Part shown: positions 1 through 8,400 of the stretch, one piece after another
How positions within the stretch are numbered: the first letter of the stretch is position 1
How the letters are laid out: each line of letters starts with the position of its first letter
Source of the DNA: a virus
DNA: 52,753 nucleotides
IMG/VR virus record: IMGVR_UViG_3300028920_000086
Coordinates: 1-52,753 of that record
Strand: one strand, 5' to 3'
Notes under the pieces: generated by a model
Told to the model about the DNA's origin: nothing
What the model saw: only the letters and a program-made list of their open reading frames with translations
The model's database searches: none
Program-made: the position numbers and the translations under genes

Positions 1-39
1 CCATTTTTCTATTTTTTTTATTTCATCATTATTTAACAT
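1..39 (-). CDS. N-terminus of an unidentified protein, cut by the window edge
   Basis: Only the first 13 codons are present, reading MLNNDEIKKIEKW. An AGGAG ribosome site at 49-53 sits about 10 nt upstream, and a TTGACA-type promoter (71-99) lies just above that. The gene therefore starts its own transcription unit. Nothing can be said about its function. Confidence 0.6.
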   Translation of the reverse strand, partial: MLNNDEIKKIEKW

Positions 40-70
40 TTATATAATCTCCTTAAAAATATTTATTTTT

Positions 71-99
71 ATTTTATAATATTTTAAATAATTTGTCAA
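71..99 (-). promoter_or_regulatory. Sigma-A-type promoter for the leftmost gene
   Basis: On the minus strand, a consensus -35 TTGACA (94-99) is followed after exactly 17 nt by TAAAAT (71-76). It begins right after the stop codon of the upstream gene (100-102) and reads toward the truncated gene at 1-39. Confidence 0.6.
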
Positions 100-441
100 C
101 TATAAACTTAAAATAATTTCATTAGCTATTTTAATATAATCTAAAGTAATATCTTTATTTTTTTTAAGTATTTTTTTTATTTTAGCTATATATTTGCTTT
201 GAATTTGTTGAATTTTCTTTTGAATTTGTTCTAAATTTTTATGTAAAAATTTTATATCATATTTTTTCCAAATTACGCCTTCTACTTCGTAGCTGTTCCT
301 TTTAAGTTTCTTTTCTTTTAAATATAATGTATTATCATCTTGTGTAAAAAATGCAAATGGAATACATCTTAAATTATTCGGCTTGCCCTTGTACATTAGT
401 ACATCTCCTCTGTTGGCTTTTTTTCTGTTTGCTCTTGTCAT
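100..441 (-). CDS. Unrecognised basic protein, 113 aa
   Basis: I do not recognise a family. The N-terminus is basic and rich in Lys and Arg. Residues 1-60 look beta-rich, and residues 65-105 look like a long Lys/Gln/Ile-rich helix or coiled coil. An AAAGGAG sequence lies about 12 nt before the ATG, slightly longer than usual spacing. The gene is followed immediately by a promoter, so it is the last gene of its transcript unless there is read-through. Confidence 0.6.
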   Translation of the reverse strand: MTRANRKKANRGDVLMYKGKPNNLRCIPFAFFTQDDNTLYLKEKKLKRNSYEVEGVIWKKYDIKFLHKNLEQIQKKIQQIQSKYIAKIKKILKKNKDITLDYIKIANEIILSL

Positions 442-468
442 ATGGTTTATTAACTCCTTTTATTTTTT

Positions 469-1107
469 TTATTTTAAATTAAATATTTTTTTTACTTTTG
501 GTTGTAAATAATTTTTATTTTCTCTAATACAGTTTATTAAATAATATAAATCAAAATCTTTACTTTCATTTAATGGATTATATAAAGATTCTTTTTTAAT
601 TATTTCTAATAATTTTTTAGATTTTTCTTTAGATAGATTTTTTAATTCTTTTTCCGATTCTATATTTATGTAACTCTTTATTTCTCCCTCAGCAGAAATT
701 CTCCAAAATTCATCTTTAAAAATAAGTAATGATTCTAAATCACCGTCAACATGCATTCTATTTTTATTATAAGAAGCATATATAATTAATGCTCTAACAT
801 TGTTTTTTATTTGTATTTCACATTCTGTATACAAACACTGAGTATATAAACTACCTTTAATAAAAATATTACAATTTATACATTCAAATAATGTTTTTAT
901 ATATAAATCACCATTTAATCGAAGACATAGGTTTCGTCCATAAATTAATAAATTTCCATGAACAATTAAATCTCCCTTAATAATAACAACACGAGCATCA
1001 TCTTTTATTATTAAATCGCCATAAATTACTAAATTTCCGTTAAAATTAATATTACCTTTATTGAGTATTAAATTATTATAATATTTAGTTTCTGTAATAT
1101 ATCCCAT
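469..1107 (-). CDS. Predicted beta-helix (bactofilin-like) protein, 212 aa
   Basis: Residues about 15-125 consist of short repeated strands with recurring G-[ND]-L and I-x-G-[DS]-L turns (for example GNLVIYGDLIIK and KGDLIVHGNLLIYG). This pattern is typical of right-handed parallel beta-helices such as bactofilins and polymer-forming proteins. Residues 130-212 are charged and helical. I chose the ATG at 1105-1107 because GGAG (1115-1118) precedes it with good spacing. An upstream in-frame ATG at 1134 has no ribosome site and would overlap the previous gene. The fold is inference from repeat periodicity, and the role is unknown. Confidence 0.6.
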   Translation of the reverse strand: MGYITETKYYNNLILNKGNINFNGNLVIYGDLIIKDDARVVIIKGDLIVHGNLLIYGRNLCLRLNGDLYIKTLFECINCNIFIKGSLYTQCLYTECEIQIKNNVRALIIYASYNKNRMHVDGDLESLLIFKDEFWRISAEGEIKSYINIESEKELKNLSKEKSKKLLEIIKKESLYNPLNESKDFDLYYLINCIRENKNYLQPKVKKIFNLK

Positions 1108-1111
1108 AGTT

Positions 1112-1621
1112 TTACTCCGATTTTTTAAATTCAATTATTTTTAATTTTTCATTAAAAGACCTTGATAAGGCTTCTTGTTTATTTAAAGTATAATCTATGG
1201 GTTTATTTTTTAATAATCCTCCCATTAAACCATATATAATGGGTTTACCCCATATAATATTGGGAGTAATTTCTTTAAATTGACCATGGTTAAATGTCCA
1301 TCTACCTAATTGATTATTGTGATCAATAAATTCAATATAACTATCATTTTCTACAAATGGAGCTATACAATTAAATAATAAATATTCATATTGAAGTATT
1401 TGATTTTTTTTATATGCGTCTAATAACATAATATTATTATCTCGATCACGTCTTACGAACCAACCAAAAAAATTAAAAAGAATATTAATATGATAACTAT
1501 AAGGCTCTTTAGTCATCTTTTTTTCTTCAATTATATGAACCAATTCTCTAATAAGAGGACTATGAAACTTATTATCAATAAAAAAATTTTGTTTTAAAAT
1601 AGTAAAACTTTTTATATCCAC
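1112..1621 (-). CDS. Unrecognised protein, 169 aa
   Basis: No family recognised. It is a soluble-looking mixed alpha/beta protein with an aromatic central stretch. A perfect AGGAGG ribosome site precedes the ATG. It is packed 4 nt upstream of the beta-helix gene and 11 nt downstream of the preceding ORF, so it belongs to the same operon as the Phd-like antitoxin. Confidence 0.6.
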   Translation of the reverse strand: MDIKSFTILKQNFFIDNKFHSPLIRELVHIIEEKKMTKEPYSYHINILFNFFGWFVRRDRDNNIMLLDAYKKNQILQYEYLLFNCIAPFVENDSYIEFIDHNNQLGRWTFNHGQFKEITPNIIWGKPIIYGLMGGLLKNKPIDYTLNKQEALSRSFNEKLKIIEFKKSE

Positions 1622-1632
1622 AAAACAACCTC

Positions 1633-1905
1633 CTATAAAAATTTAATTAAATATATATTATTTCCAATATATCTTATAATCATTTGTTTATTTAAAGTAT
1701 TTATAATACCAATATTTCTACAATGATTTTTAAATTTATTTTGATTAATATTCGTTTCTTTATTTTCATATGATGATATAACAATTCCTTCATCATTATA
1801 AATTTTTATCATGGAATCTTCAAATTTTATCATAATAATAATATCTGGTATGTTAATATAATTATACATATGACAAACTGCACATTGATATCGAATTTTT
1901 ATCAC
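1633..1905 (-). CDS. Unrecognised small protein, 90 aa
   Basis: It has one N-terminal CxxC (CAVC) followed by beta-rich sequence. Its start overlaps the end of the Phd-like gene by 4 nt, the arrangement usual for an antitoxin and its partner. It does not resemble RelE, Doc, MazF or any other toxin I can recognise, so a toxin role is only a positional suggestion. Confidence 0.55.
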   Translation of the reverse strand: MIKIRYQCAVCHMYNYINIPDIIIMIKFEDSMIKIYNDEGIVISSYENKETNINQNKFKNHCRNIGIINTLNKQMIIRYIGNNIYLIKFL

Positions 1906-2120
1906 TCCTTTTTTTTAAAAATTTTTTCATAATAATCTAAATTCATTAAAACTAAATCTGGTTTATTATTTTCAATAATAATTATATAATCATATTTTTT
2001 TAATAAATTCAATGATTTATTAAAATTTTTTTCCAAATCTTGTCGAAAAATTATCGATTCTTGAGGTATTTTATATTTTTCTGCTGTTGTTTTTTTAATA
2101 TTTTTAATATTATTTGTCAT
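1902..2120 (-). CDS. Phd/YefM-like antitoxin-type DNA-binding protein, 72 aa
   Basis: The C-terminal half (residues about 40-70) has the pattern D-[YV]-I-I-I-I-E-N-N-K-P-D-L-V-L-M-N-L-D-Y-Y-E, matching the Phd/YefM core in which a strand pair and the '..vLvs.edYe' helix follow the DNA-binding part. The length is at the short end for the family. Known members repress their own operon by binding palindromes, and a 28-bp perfect palindrome lies just upstream (2141-2168). It may act as an orphan antitoxin or a small repressor. No canonical toxin is seen next to it. Confidence 0.6.
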   Translation of the reverse strand: MTNNIKNIKKTTAEKYKIPQESIIFRQDLEKNFNKSLNLLKKYDYIIIIENNKPDLVLMNLDYYEKIFKKKE

Positions 2121-2140
2121 ATTTTCTTCCTCTTTTTTAT

Positions 2141-2168
2141 TAATTATAAATTTATAAATTTATAATTA
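2141..2168. promoter_or_regulatory. 28-bp perfect palindrome, candidate operator for the Phd-like gene
   Basis: The 28 bases form a perfect inverted repeat centred on TTTATAAA and composed only of A and T. It lies between the -10 element at 2190-2195 and the Phd-like start codon at 2120. On the minus strand no T-tract terminator tail follows it. Its position suggests an autoregulatory operator. Confidence 0.45.
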
Positions 2169-2189
2169 AATTATTTTTTATTTAAATTT

Positions 2190-2198
2190 ATTATATCA
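2190..2198 (-). promoter_or_regulatory. Extended -10 promoter (TGATATAAT)
   Basis: On the minus strand, TG-A-TATAAT is a consensus extended -10. The -35 position, 17 nt upstream, reads TTTAAA and is weak, which is acceptable for an extended -10 promoter. It would drive the Phd-like gene and the four genes after it. Confidence 0.45.
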
Positions 2199-2205
2199 TA
2201 TTTTC

Positions 2206-2463
2206 TTATTTATTTAAATAAAAACTCTTAATTATTTCTATACATTCTTCAACTGTTTTATCTTTAATATTAAAACGCGCATAACGATTATTTGATATAT
2301 AATGATAACCCATTTTTACTAGCCCATCCGTGATAGTACCAAGTCTCCAATCTATAGAAATTTTAGTGTAAACACCAAATTTTTTAGTATTTATATTGGT
2401 TATCCATACTTTTAGTTTTTTATGATATGTTAAACAAATACTATTTATCAATAAATTCCCCAC
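2206..2463 (-). CDS. Unrecognised protein, 85 aa
   Basis: No family recognised. It is a small mixed alpha/beta protein with a hydrophobic N-terminus and a charged C-terminal helix. The annotated first codon is GTG at 2461-2463, but this GTG lies inside the ribosome-binding sequence AGAGGTGGGG. A TTG at 2449-2451, 6 nt after that sequence, fits as an alternative start and would give 81 residues. Confidence 0.55.
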   Translation of the reverse strand: MGNLLINSICLTYHKKLKVWITNINTKKFGVYTKISIDWRLGTITDGLVKMGYHYISNNRYARFNIKDKTVEECIEIIKSFYLNK

Positions 2464-2471
2464 CTCTTATT

Positions 2472-3434
2472 TTAAATTACTATTAATTCAGTAAGTCCAA
2501 AATTAAAATGATTTCCTGTAGAATCCTCCACTGTTGCCCCTATAACATTATTAAAAAAATCATTTAAAAATACTCTTAACTTAAATGTTACTTTACTTTT
2601 TTTATCTTGCACACTTGCCCCTACATAAAAATAATTATTATTAGAATCTTGTAATCCTTTTATTTTTCCTCCTACTAACATATATTCTATATTTTTATAT
2701 AAATTTCCCATTATATCAACAAAGCAGTCTTTTGGAGTAGTTGAAAGATAAGATACTCGTAGCTGTTGATTAGAGTATATATTTTTAACTATATCATCAT
2801 AATAATATAAATAAGTTTCTAATGATAATTCACTAGACTTAACGGTTCTTATATTTCTTTTTCTCACGGTGTTTGTGCCATAATTTATATTTCTTAAATC
2901 TGCATAATTTTGTATTCTTATACAATTTTCATCAATAATATGAACTATTACATAAAGATTTCCATGAAAATCTACTAATGCTCCCATATATAATTGTTTA
3001 TTATTTTTATCTAATATAGGTTGATCTAAATGAGTATCAGTAATATTTTCTATAAAAGGATAAGTAAGTTTTATACCACAATATAAATCTTCCGATTTAT
3101 CAGAATTAACTCTAATAACTTTGAATCCTCTACCATATCTTTTGCTTTCTACAATATCTCCACTATCTATGATTGAAAAATTATTAGTAGCAGATTTTTC
3201 TTCAGTCTTTTCCTCTTTATTAATATTTTTTTTGGGTTGAATTATATTAATAATATTTTCAACAGAATTTTGAAAATTAATATCTAAATTTTCTATATTA
3301 AATTTATTCTTTAATGTATTGACAAAAGTATTTAAAACATCGATATCTTCACCAATAATTGTATTTTTTAATATTGTTGTTTCTACAATATTTTCATCCA
3401 TTAATTCATTTTTAATAAATTTTAAAATATCCAT
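2472..3434 (-). CDS. Protein with ACP-like N-terminal domain lacking the carrier serine, 320 aa
   Basis: Residues 1-66 follow the helical layout of acyl carrier proteins (helix, loop, G-x-D-[xx]-[VL] turn, long helix, '[FN]xI' and '[TS]V.nIi.ii'). They align with the next gene upstream. At the point where a carrier protein has D-S, this protein has D-V, so it could not carry phosphopantetheine. A Lys/Glu/Asn linker (about 67-90) leads to a beta-rich C-terminal region with repeated 'GNLY' turns. The function is unknown. The ACP resemblance is pattern-based and modest. Confidence 0.5.
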   Translation of the reverse strand: MDILKFIKNELMDENIVETTILKNTIIGEDIDVLNTFVNTLKNKFNIENLDINFQNSVENIINIIQPKKNINKEEKTEEKSATNNFSIIDSGDIVESKRYGRGFKVIRVNSDKSEDLYCGIKLTYPFIENITDTHLDQPILDKNNKQLYMGALVDFHGNLYVIVHIIDENCIRIQNYADLRNINYGTNTVRKRNIRTVKSSELSLETYLYYYDDIVKNIYSNQQLRVSYLSTTPKDCFVDIMGNLYKNIEYMLVGGKIKGLQDSNNNYFYVGASVQDKKSKVTFKLRVFLNDFFNNVIGATVEDSTGNHFNFGLTELIVI

Positions 3435-3454
3435 AAAAATTACTCCCTAATTAT

Positions 3455-3742
3455 TTAATCATTTTTCTTGATTATACCTGAAGTATTAACTTTATATATC
3501 TGACCATTTATTTTAAATATTAATGGATGGTCTGTGACTTCTTCATCAATAATATCATTTAAAATTTTTTCTACAGTATCATTAAATCCAAATTTAGCAT
3601 CAATATTAAAAGTTTTATTAATAAAATGTTGAAAGGCTTTCATACTATCTTGATTATAACCTATGCAGGTTTCATATAATTTTGTATCTTTTGTTATGGT
3701 TTGATCCATTAATTCTCTTCTTATTTTTTCTAAATTTGTCAT
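3455..3742 (-). CDS. ACP-like small protein with a candidate phosphopantetheine serine, 95 aa
   Basis: The N-terminal 65 residues resemble an acyl/peptidyl carrier protein: helix 1 (3-13), loop, G28-Y-N-Q-D32-S33-M at the start of helix 2, a long helix ending in FNI, then TVEKILNDI as the last helix. Ser33 sits almost where E. coli ACP has Ser36 in its DSL motif. The remaining 30 residues form a small beta extension with 'NGQIYKV'. It lies 20 nt upstream of a paralogous gene that lacks the serine. No phosphopantetheinyl transferase or acyl-transfer enzyme is visible in the window. The assignment is tentative. Confidence 0.45.
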   Translation of the reverse strand: MTNLEKIRRELMDQTITKDTKLYETCIGYNQDSMKAFQHFINKTFNIDAKFGFNDTVEKILNDIIDEEVTDHPLIFKINGQIYKVNTSGIIKKND

Positions 3743-3758
3743 TTATTTAATTACCTTT

Positions 3759-3962
3759 CTAGACTTTATATAAACAATTATCTTTTTGATGATAAAGTTG
3801 TCCATCATCATTTATCATAGAAGTTAATTTTAAAATTCCAATTTTATTTAGACAATTTAAATTACATACGCCAACTTTTTTAAATATTTTAAATTTTATA
3901 TTTATTAACCCTAAATCTTCTTTTGTTAACTGTTCATTTATTGTAGTATCTATATCTCTCAT
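3759..3962 (-). CDS. Unrecognised small protein, 67 aa
   Basis: No family recognised. It contains three cysteines (CNLNC and a C-terminal CLYKV), and its C-terminus 'DGQLYHQ' weakly echoes the 'NGQIYKV' of the neighbouring ACP-like protein. It is co-directional and closely spaced with nrdG upstream and the ACP-like genes downstream. Confidence 0.5.
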   Translation of the reverse strand: MRDIDTTINEQLTKEDLGLINIKFKIFKKVGVCNLNCLNKIGILKLTSMINDDGQLYHQKDNCLYKV

Positions 3963-3976
3963 TGAATATATTCTCC

Positions 3977-4459
3977 TTAAATATAACTTATTTTAACTCC
4001 ATATTGATTACTTGAAGCCAACTTAACTCCTAATACTGAATCATATTTTTCTTCTGAATCTGGTAAATATCTTCCGAATTTAATATATATATTTTCATAT
4101 AATGCTAATTGATCAATCCAGTATCTGATTTCATTATAATAGAATCCTGTATAAATTACAATATCATCTTTTGTTTTTTGTCTAAATTGTATAACTAAAT
4201 CTTTAATTACTAAAAAACTATCTTCATCATAAAATGGTTCTAATCCACCCATAACAATAGCCTCTGTAATTTTATTTTTTATATATTTTTTTATAAGTTT
4301 TTCTATACTTATTTTTATTATAGGTAATTTTATCATTTCTTTATTTTGACAATTTTTACATTTAAATGTACAATTAGGAAATGCTAAATATAAATGTGTT
4401 TTTTTATAATCTTGAATACTTTCATATGTAATTCCTCTTAGTTTTAAATATTGAGTCAT
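3977..4459 (-). CDS. nrdG: Anaerobic ribonucleotide reductase activating protein (radical SAM)
   Basis: NrdG is a radical SAM enzyme that installs the glycyl radical on NrdD. The [4Fe-4S] motif CX3CX2C is present as C30-TFK-C34-KN-C37. A G-G-L-E-P-F motif at about residues 71-76 matches the GGEP S-adenosylmethionine-binding motif. The length of 160 aa is typical for the family. It overlaps the upstream membrane-protein gene by 4 nt and lies about 1 kb downstream of nrdD, its expected partner. The two are separated by two small membrane-protein genes, which is unusual because nrdD and nrdG are normally adjacent. Confidence 0.9.
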   Translation of the reverse strand: MTQYLKLRGITYESIQDYKKTHLYLAFPNCTFKCKNCQNKEMIKLPIIKISIEKLIKKYIKNKITEAIVMGGLEPFYDEDSFLVIKDLVIQFRQKTKDDIVIYTGFYYNEIRYWIDQLALYENIYIKFGRYLPDSEEKYDSVLGVKLASSNQYGVKISYI

Positions 4460-4863
4460 TTAAAAATTAATTCTCCTTCTTTTTCTAATAGTTCTCTATT
4501 AATGTAATATTTTTCTTTTATTTTCGTATTTAAAAAATAAAAATTTTTATTATTTTTCCATTTTTCAGTAATTATTTTTCGATAACTCGGTTTCTCTGTT
4601 ATTTCAAAATGTTTAATATAAATATTTTTATTAATAATTATTTTACCATTATCTAAAATATCTACTATAATGTTTTCTTTTTTAGTAATTATTTCATCAG
4701 GTGTTGATAGAAAATATATTGAAGCAGATAAAAATATAATAAATAAAATACCACATAAAATAGAAATAATCATAGTTTTTATAAAACTATCTGTCGATTC
4801 AATCCAAATCAATAGTCCACCTGTAATTGATAGAAGTATTATTCCCAAAGCAACTATATACAT
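4456..4863 (-). CDS. Membrane protein with two N-terminal TM segments, 135 aa
   Basis: Residues about 3-20 and 28-52 are strongly hydrophobic, predicting two membrane helices, followed by an approximately 80-residue basic domain. The tail (I-x-K-x-W-x-N, 'YYIN.ELLE') aligns with the tail of the next gene upstream, so the two appear to be paralogues. Its stop codon overlaps the nrdG start. Upstream, an in-frame 14-codon mini-ORF (4867-4911) ends 3 nt before the start codon, so translational coupling is possible. The function is unknown. Confidence 0.65.
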   Translation of the reverse strand: MYIVALGIILLSITGGLLIWIESTDSFIKTMIISILCGILFIIFLSASIYFLSTPDEIITKKENIIVDILDNGKIIINKNIYIKHFEITEKPSYRKIITEKWKNNKNFYFLNTKIKEKYYINRELLEKEGELIFK

Positions 4864-4907
4864 ATATTATTTCACTCTTTCAAATTTTTTTTTGATAATT
4901 TTTTTGT

Positions 4908-5294
4908 TCATTTTAAATCCTTTAAATTAATATAATATTTTATTATTGTTTCTTCTGATAAAAAATCATAAACAAAAAAATTATCCCATTTTTTAAAAAT
5001 TTTCATCTTATATGATGATTTTTTATCTGTTAAAAAATAATCATCTTGTTCTAAAATTTTATCGTTATTTATTAATATTTTATAATTACCTAGAGACTGA
5101 ACCTGTATATTAACTGTTTCTGTTTTAATGTTGGGCGTATCATATAGTATAATCATGGCATTTATAATCATAGATATAGAAAATACTAAAATTATCGTTA
5201 TTATGCCACAAAAAATACTTTTTGTAATGTCATTATTATTCTTATAAAAACAAAAACCCACAATTATTCCTATTATAATAATTATTGTAAACAT
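4908..5294 (-). CDS. Membrane protein with two TM segments, paralogue of the next gene, 128 aa
   Basis: Hydrophobic stretches at residues 2-17 and about 28-50 predict two membrane helices. A basic C-terminal domain contains S-S-Y-K-M-K-I-F-K-K-W, corresponding to the PSYRKIITEKW stretch of the neighbouring gene. It has a good ribosome site (GGAG) and a dedicated promoter of the TTGTAT/TGATATAAT type at 5316-5344. No family is recognised. Confidence 0.65.
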   Translation of the reverse strand: MFTIIIIIGIIVGFCFYKNNNDITKSIFCGIITIILVFSISMIINAMIILYDTPNIKTETVNIQVQSLGNYKILINNDKILEQDDYFLTDKKSSYKMKIFKKWDNFFVYDFLSEETIIKYYINLKDLK

Positions 5295-5315
5295 TTTATT
5301 CTCCTTTTTATTTTA

Positions 5316-5344
5316 ATTATATCATATTATTTTAAAAAATACAA
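5316..5344 (-). promoter_or_regulatory. Promoter of the recurrent TTGTAT-17-TGATATAAT class
   Basis: On the minus strand, -35 TTGTAT (5339-5344) is followed after 17 nt by the extended -10 TGA-TATAAT (5316-5324). The same -35, spacer length and extended -10 occur at 12371-12399 and 41848-41876. It starts immediately after the terminator hairpin at 5346-5374. Confidence 0.65.
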
Positions 5345-5345
5345 T

Positions 5346-5374
5346 AAAAAAAGAGTAATAAATACTCTTTTTTT
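5346..5374 (-). terminator. Rho-independent terminator after nrdD
   Basis: A perfect 12-bp stem (AAAAAAAGAGTA pairing with TACTCTTTTTTT) encloses a 5-nt loop, and the 3' arm ends in seven T on the minus strand. It would end the nrdD transcript and any RNA started at the promoter at 5417-5445. Confidence 0.8.
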
Positions 5375-5416
5375 ATACGAACTAAAGACATGTACAACTA
5401 TGACTAACTTAATAAT

Positions 5417-5445
5417 ATATTAACATATTTTTTTAGCTGTGTCAA
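5417..5445 (-). promoter_or_regulatory. TTGACA-17-TGTTAATAT promoter directly upstream of a terminator
   Basis: On the minus strand, TTGACA (5440-5445) is followed after 17 nt by TAATAT (5417-5422), preceded by TG at the extended -10 position. It lies within 5 nt of the nrdD stop codon. The only thing immediately downstream is the terminator at 5346-5374, so it would make an RNA of about 65 nt unless read-through occurs. Confidence 0.6.
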
Positions 5446-5447
5446 TA

Positions 5448-8400
5448 TTAATTATCATTTAAATTAAACCATTTTCTATTATCAAATTCTTTTTTTCTTT
5501 CTTTTGAATATGCCTGTCTTGGCACTAAATATCCTATGATTCTCGAAACTTCGTCAGTTTTTTTGCCTCCACACATTGGACAAATATCACCATGAAAGCC
5601 ATGTTCATTTTTACAAACTGAAATTTTACCATTATAAGCAAAGTATATAACACCTGAGCCAGCTATTTGTTTCAATAGTTTCCATGATTGTTCTTCATTA
5701 TTAAATTGTCCTTCAATATTAAAATGTGAAATTTGTCCACCTCCACATTGTTTGTCAAGCATAGAACCTAATCTTATTTTTTCTTCCATTGTACATTTTT
5801 CTATTAATGGAATCCATTGATTTGAATATACATAATCTTTTGTTTTAGGATTATTAATTATATTATCTTTTTGAGCAAGGGCTACATTAGCTTTTTCTGC
5901 AGGAATACACTCTACATTTAAACTATACTCTACTTTTGATGCATATTCATCTTTTAATGTATTAATAGTTTCCAGAATTTTAGAAGCAAACTCTATTCCT
6001 TTTTTAGAATACGATTTATATCCAATTTCGTCAGTTTTTATATACCCAAAATCTCTAATAGTTTCATACATTGCAGTAATACCTATAGTATTAAATTGTT
6101 TATTTAAATCAATTAATTTATAAGAATAATTAGGCAAAAGTCCTTTTTCTATATTTCTTTTAATTATAATTCTTATAACATGTAAAACATCCATACAAAG
6201 TTTTATTTTTTCTTTAAGTATTTCTATATATTTATCTTCATCTTGTGTTTCTAAAGCTATTTTTCGTAAATTAATAGTATTAACTTGTACAGAACCAACA
6301 GATAAAGAAGTCCCCCCAATTGAATTAATAAAAGGCTGTAATTTTGATGTATCAGATAATAATCTACAATTATGAGTATATAAACCATTTTTTAAAACAA
6401 AATAAGGATTACATTGATTATACATTGTAAAACAGTACATATGAGCATCTGGTATTTTTGTTTTATTAACTGATATAATAGGTACTCTATAATAATCTTC
6501 TATTTTTTGAAATAATAAGATAGCATCTGTATATTTTTCATTTAATGTTTTTATATCAAATAATAATTGATGTGTTTTATTCAAATCTACTGTTTTAACT
6601 TCTTTAATTTCTTTAGTAGTTATATCATATACAGGATGAATATGATTTTCACTAACACAAATTTTTTTAAAAAATTGTGGTTCTATATTATACATTTGTA
6701 TTTTAGGAATTTTAATTATTTTAGCTAATTGATAAGAATCTTTTGCTTTTACCAAATAATCAAAATCATTATTTTTTAATGACTGATTATATAATTTTTT
6801 AAAAGTAGTATTTGTTGGTATTTGTTTATCATTTAAATAAGTTACACTAGTATTGCCACTAAAACAACAATTACTTAATGTGGTAACATCTTCACCATTA
6901 TAAAAATTACTATCTAACCATTGCATATTATGTTTATTACACCATTTTGCAAACTTTTCATCAATAAATTTACCATTTTGAAACAATAAAGCATAACTTA
7001 ATACGGGAAAGGTCATCATACTTTGTTTTCTCTCTTCTGCAACTACTTCCATAAAAATTTTTTGATGCTCAATAATTTGATCAACATGTTCTATAATATT
7101 ATCTCCATTAGGAAATTTTTTATCTCCAAATAATTCAACTATATAATTACTATCCATAATAGATATATTAGTAAAAGCACAGTTACCAGAAACAAATAAT
7201 TTACCATTTCTTCGAAATATAACCACTCCATCTTCTGTAGTAGGACACCAAACTTTTCCCTTATATTGTTTTATAATTGGTTTTGTTACTTCATAATCAT
7301 TATTTTCTATTTTAACAAACCATGTTGTTTTATAAATTTTATTATTCATGTGTAGTTTTTTCGTAATTAATTCACATGATTTCCCACTTAATAAAGCTAA
7401 CACTTGTATTTGGTCTGCTAATGCTCGATTTTTACATTCAACCTTAGTTTCTTGATTTAAAAAACTATTTAATAATATTTTTGCTTCTGTTTTAGATAAA
7501 TTTAAAAACCATTCAGGTAATATTTCAAAACTTCTTATTTGTTTTAATATATTTTGACTACATTTTTCTAATATATGAAACTCTATAATATTATATTCAA
7601 TTCTATATTCAATAAAATTATATTGTAATTCATGTAATATTTTTAAAGTATTAACATAATCTAAATATTTTCCTGAAATAATTAATTCATTATTTTCAAA
7701 CCGACCATATCTATAAACCATTCCCATAAATTTTAATAAATTGGTTGATATTTTACTTATTTTATTTCTATTTTTTGCTGTTACTGGTATTTTAATTACT
7801 GATTCATTTATTAATTCTTTAGAAAGTTTAATATTTTGTCCTGTATCAGCTTCTTCGTCTTGATATACTACTCTGTGATTTGGAGTAACTAATTGATGTC
7901 CATATTCATGTATTTCTCCATCATGATCTTTAATTGTTAAATATTGAATGTTTTGCCTATTTAAAACACCTTCTTTAACGGTATATACTTCTTCCCCCAT
8001 ATTTAATTGATCATATTTTTTAAATCCATTTGGTGTTAAAATTTCGGTATCTTCTGTAACACATTCCGTTATTCTTAAAAACGGTTGGTTTAAATCCCAA
8101 ATTACTTTTTGAAATGATTGTCTGCGATAATATTCAGGATCTTTTAAATAAAAACCTTTTTTTACATCATTATACCAAAAATAATATGAGTAAATTAAAT
8201 AATTTGATAAGCCAACAGCACCGCTAGACCTATTACTAGCCCAACTTACAAATTGTAAAATGTGATCATTATATGTGGTTAAATGTTTAGGTGGATTGGT
8301 TTTATTTTTATTAACAAAAAACAATCCTTTGTAAGCCACATCTTCAATATCATATGAAAAACAATAGGGAACGAAACTAGCGTTATAACTATTATGTAGA

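Noticed and set aside
1633-2120. A confident toxin-antitoxin operon
   Set aside because: The Phd-like partner is plausible, but the overlapping 90-aa protein shows no toxin family features, so only the antitoxin-type call is made.
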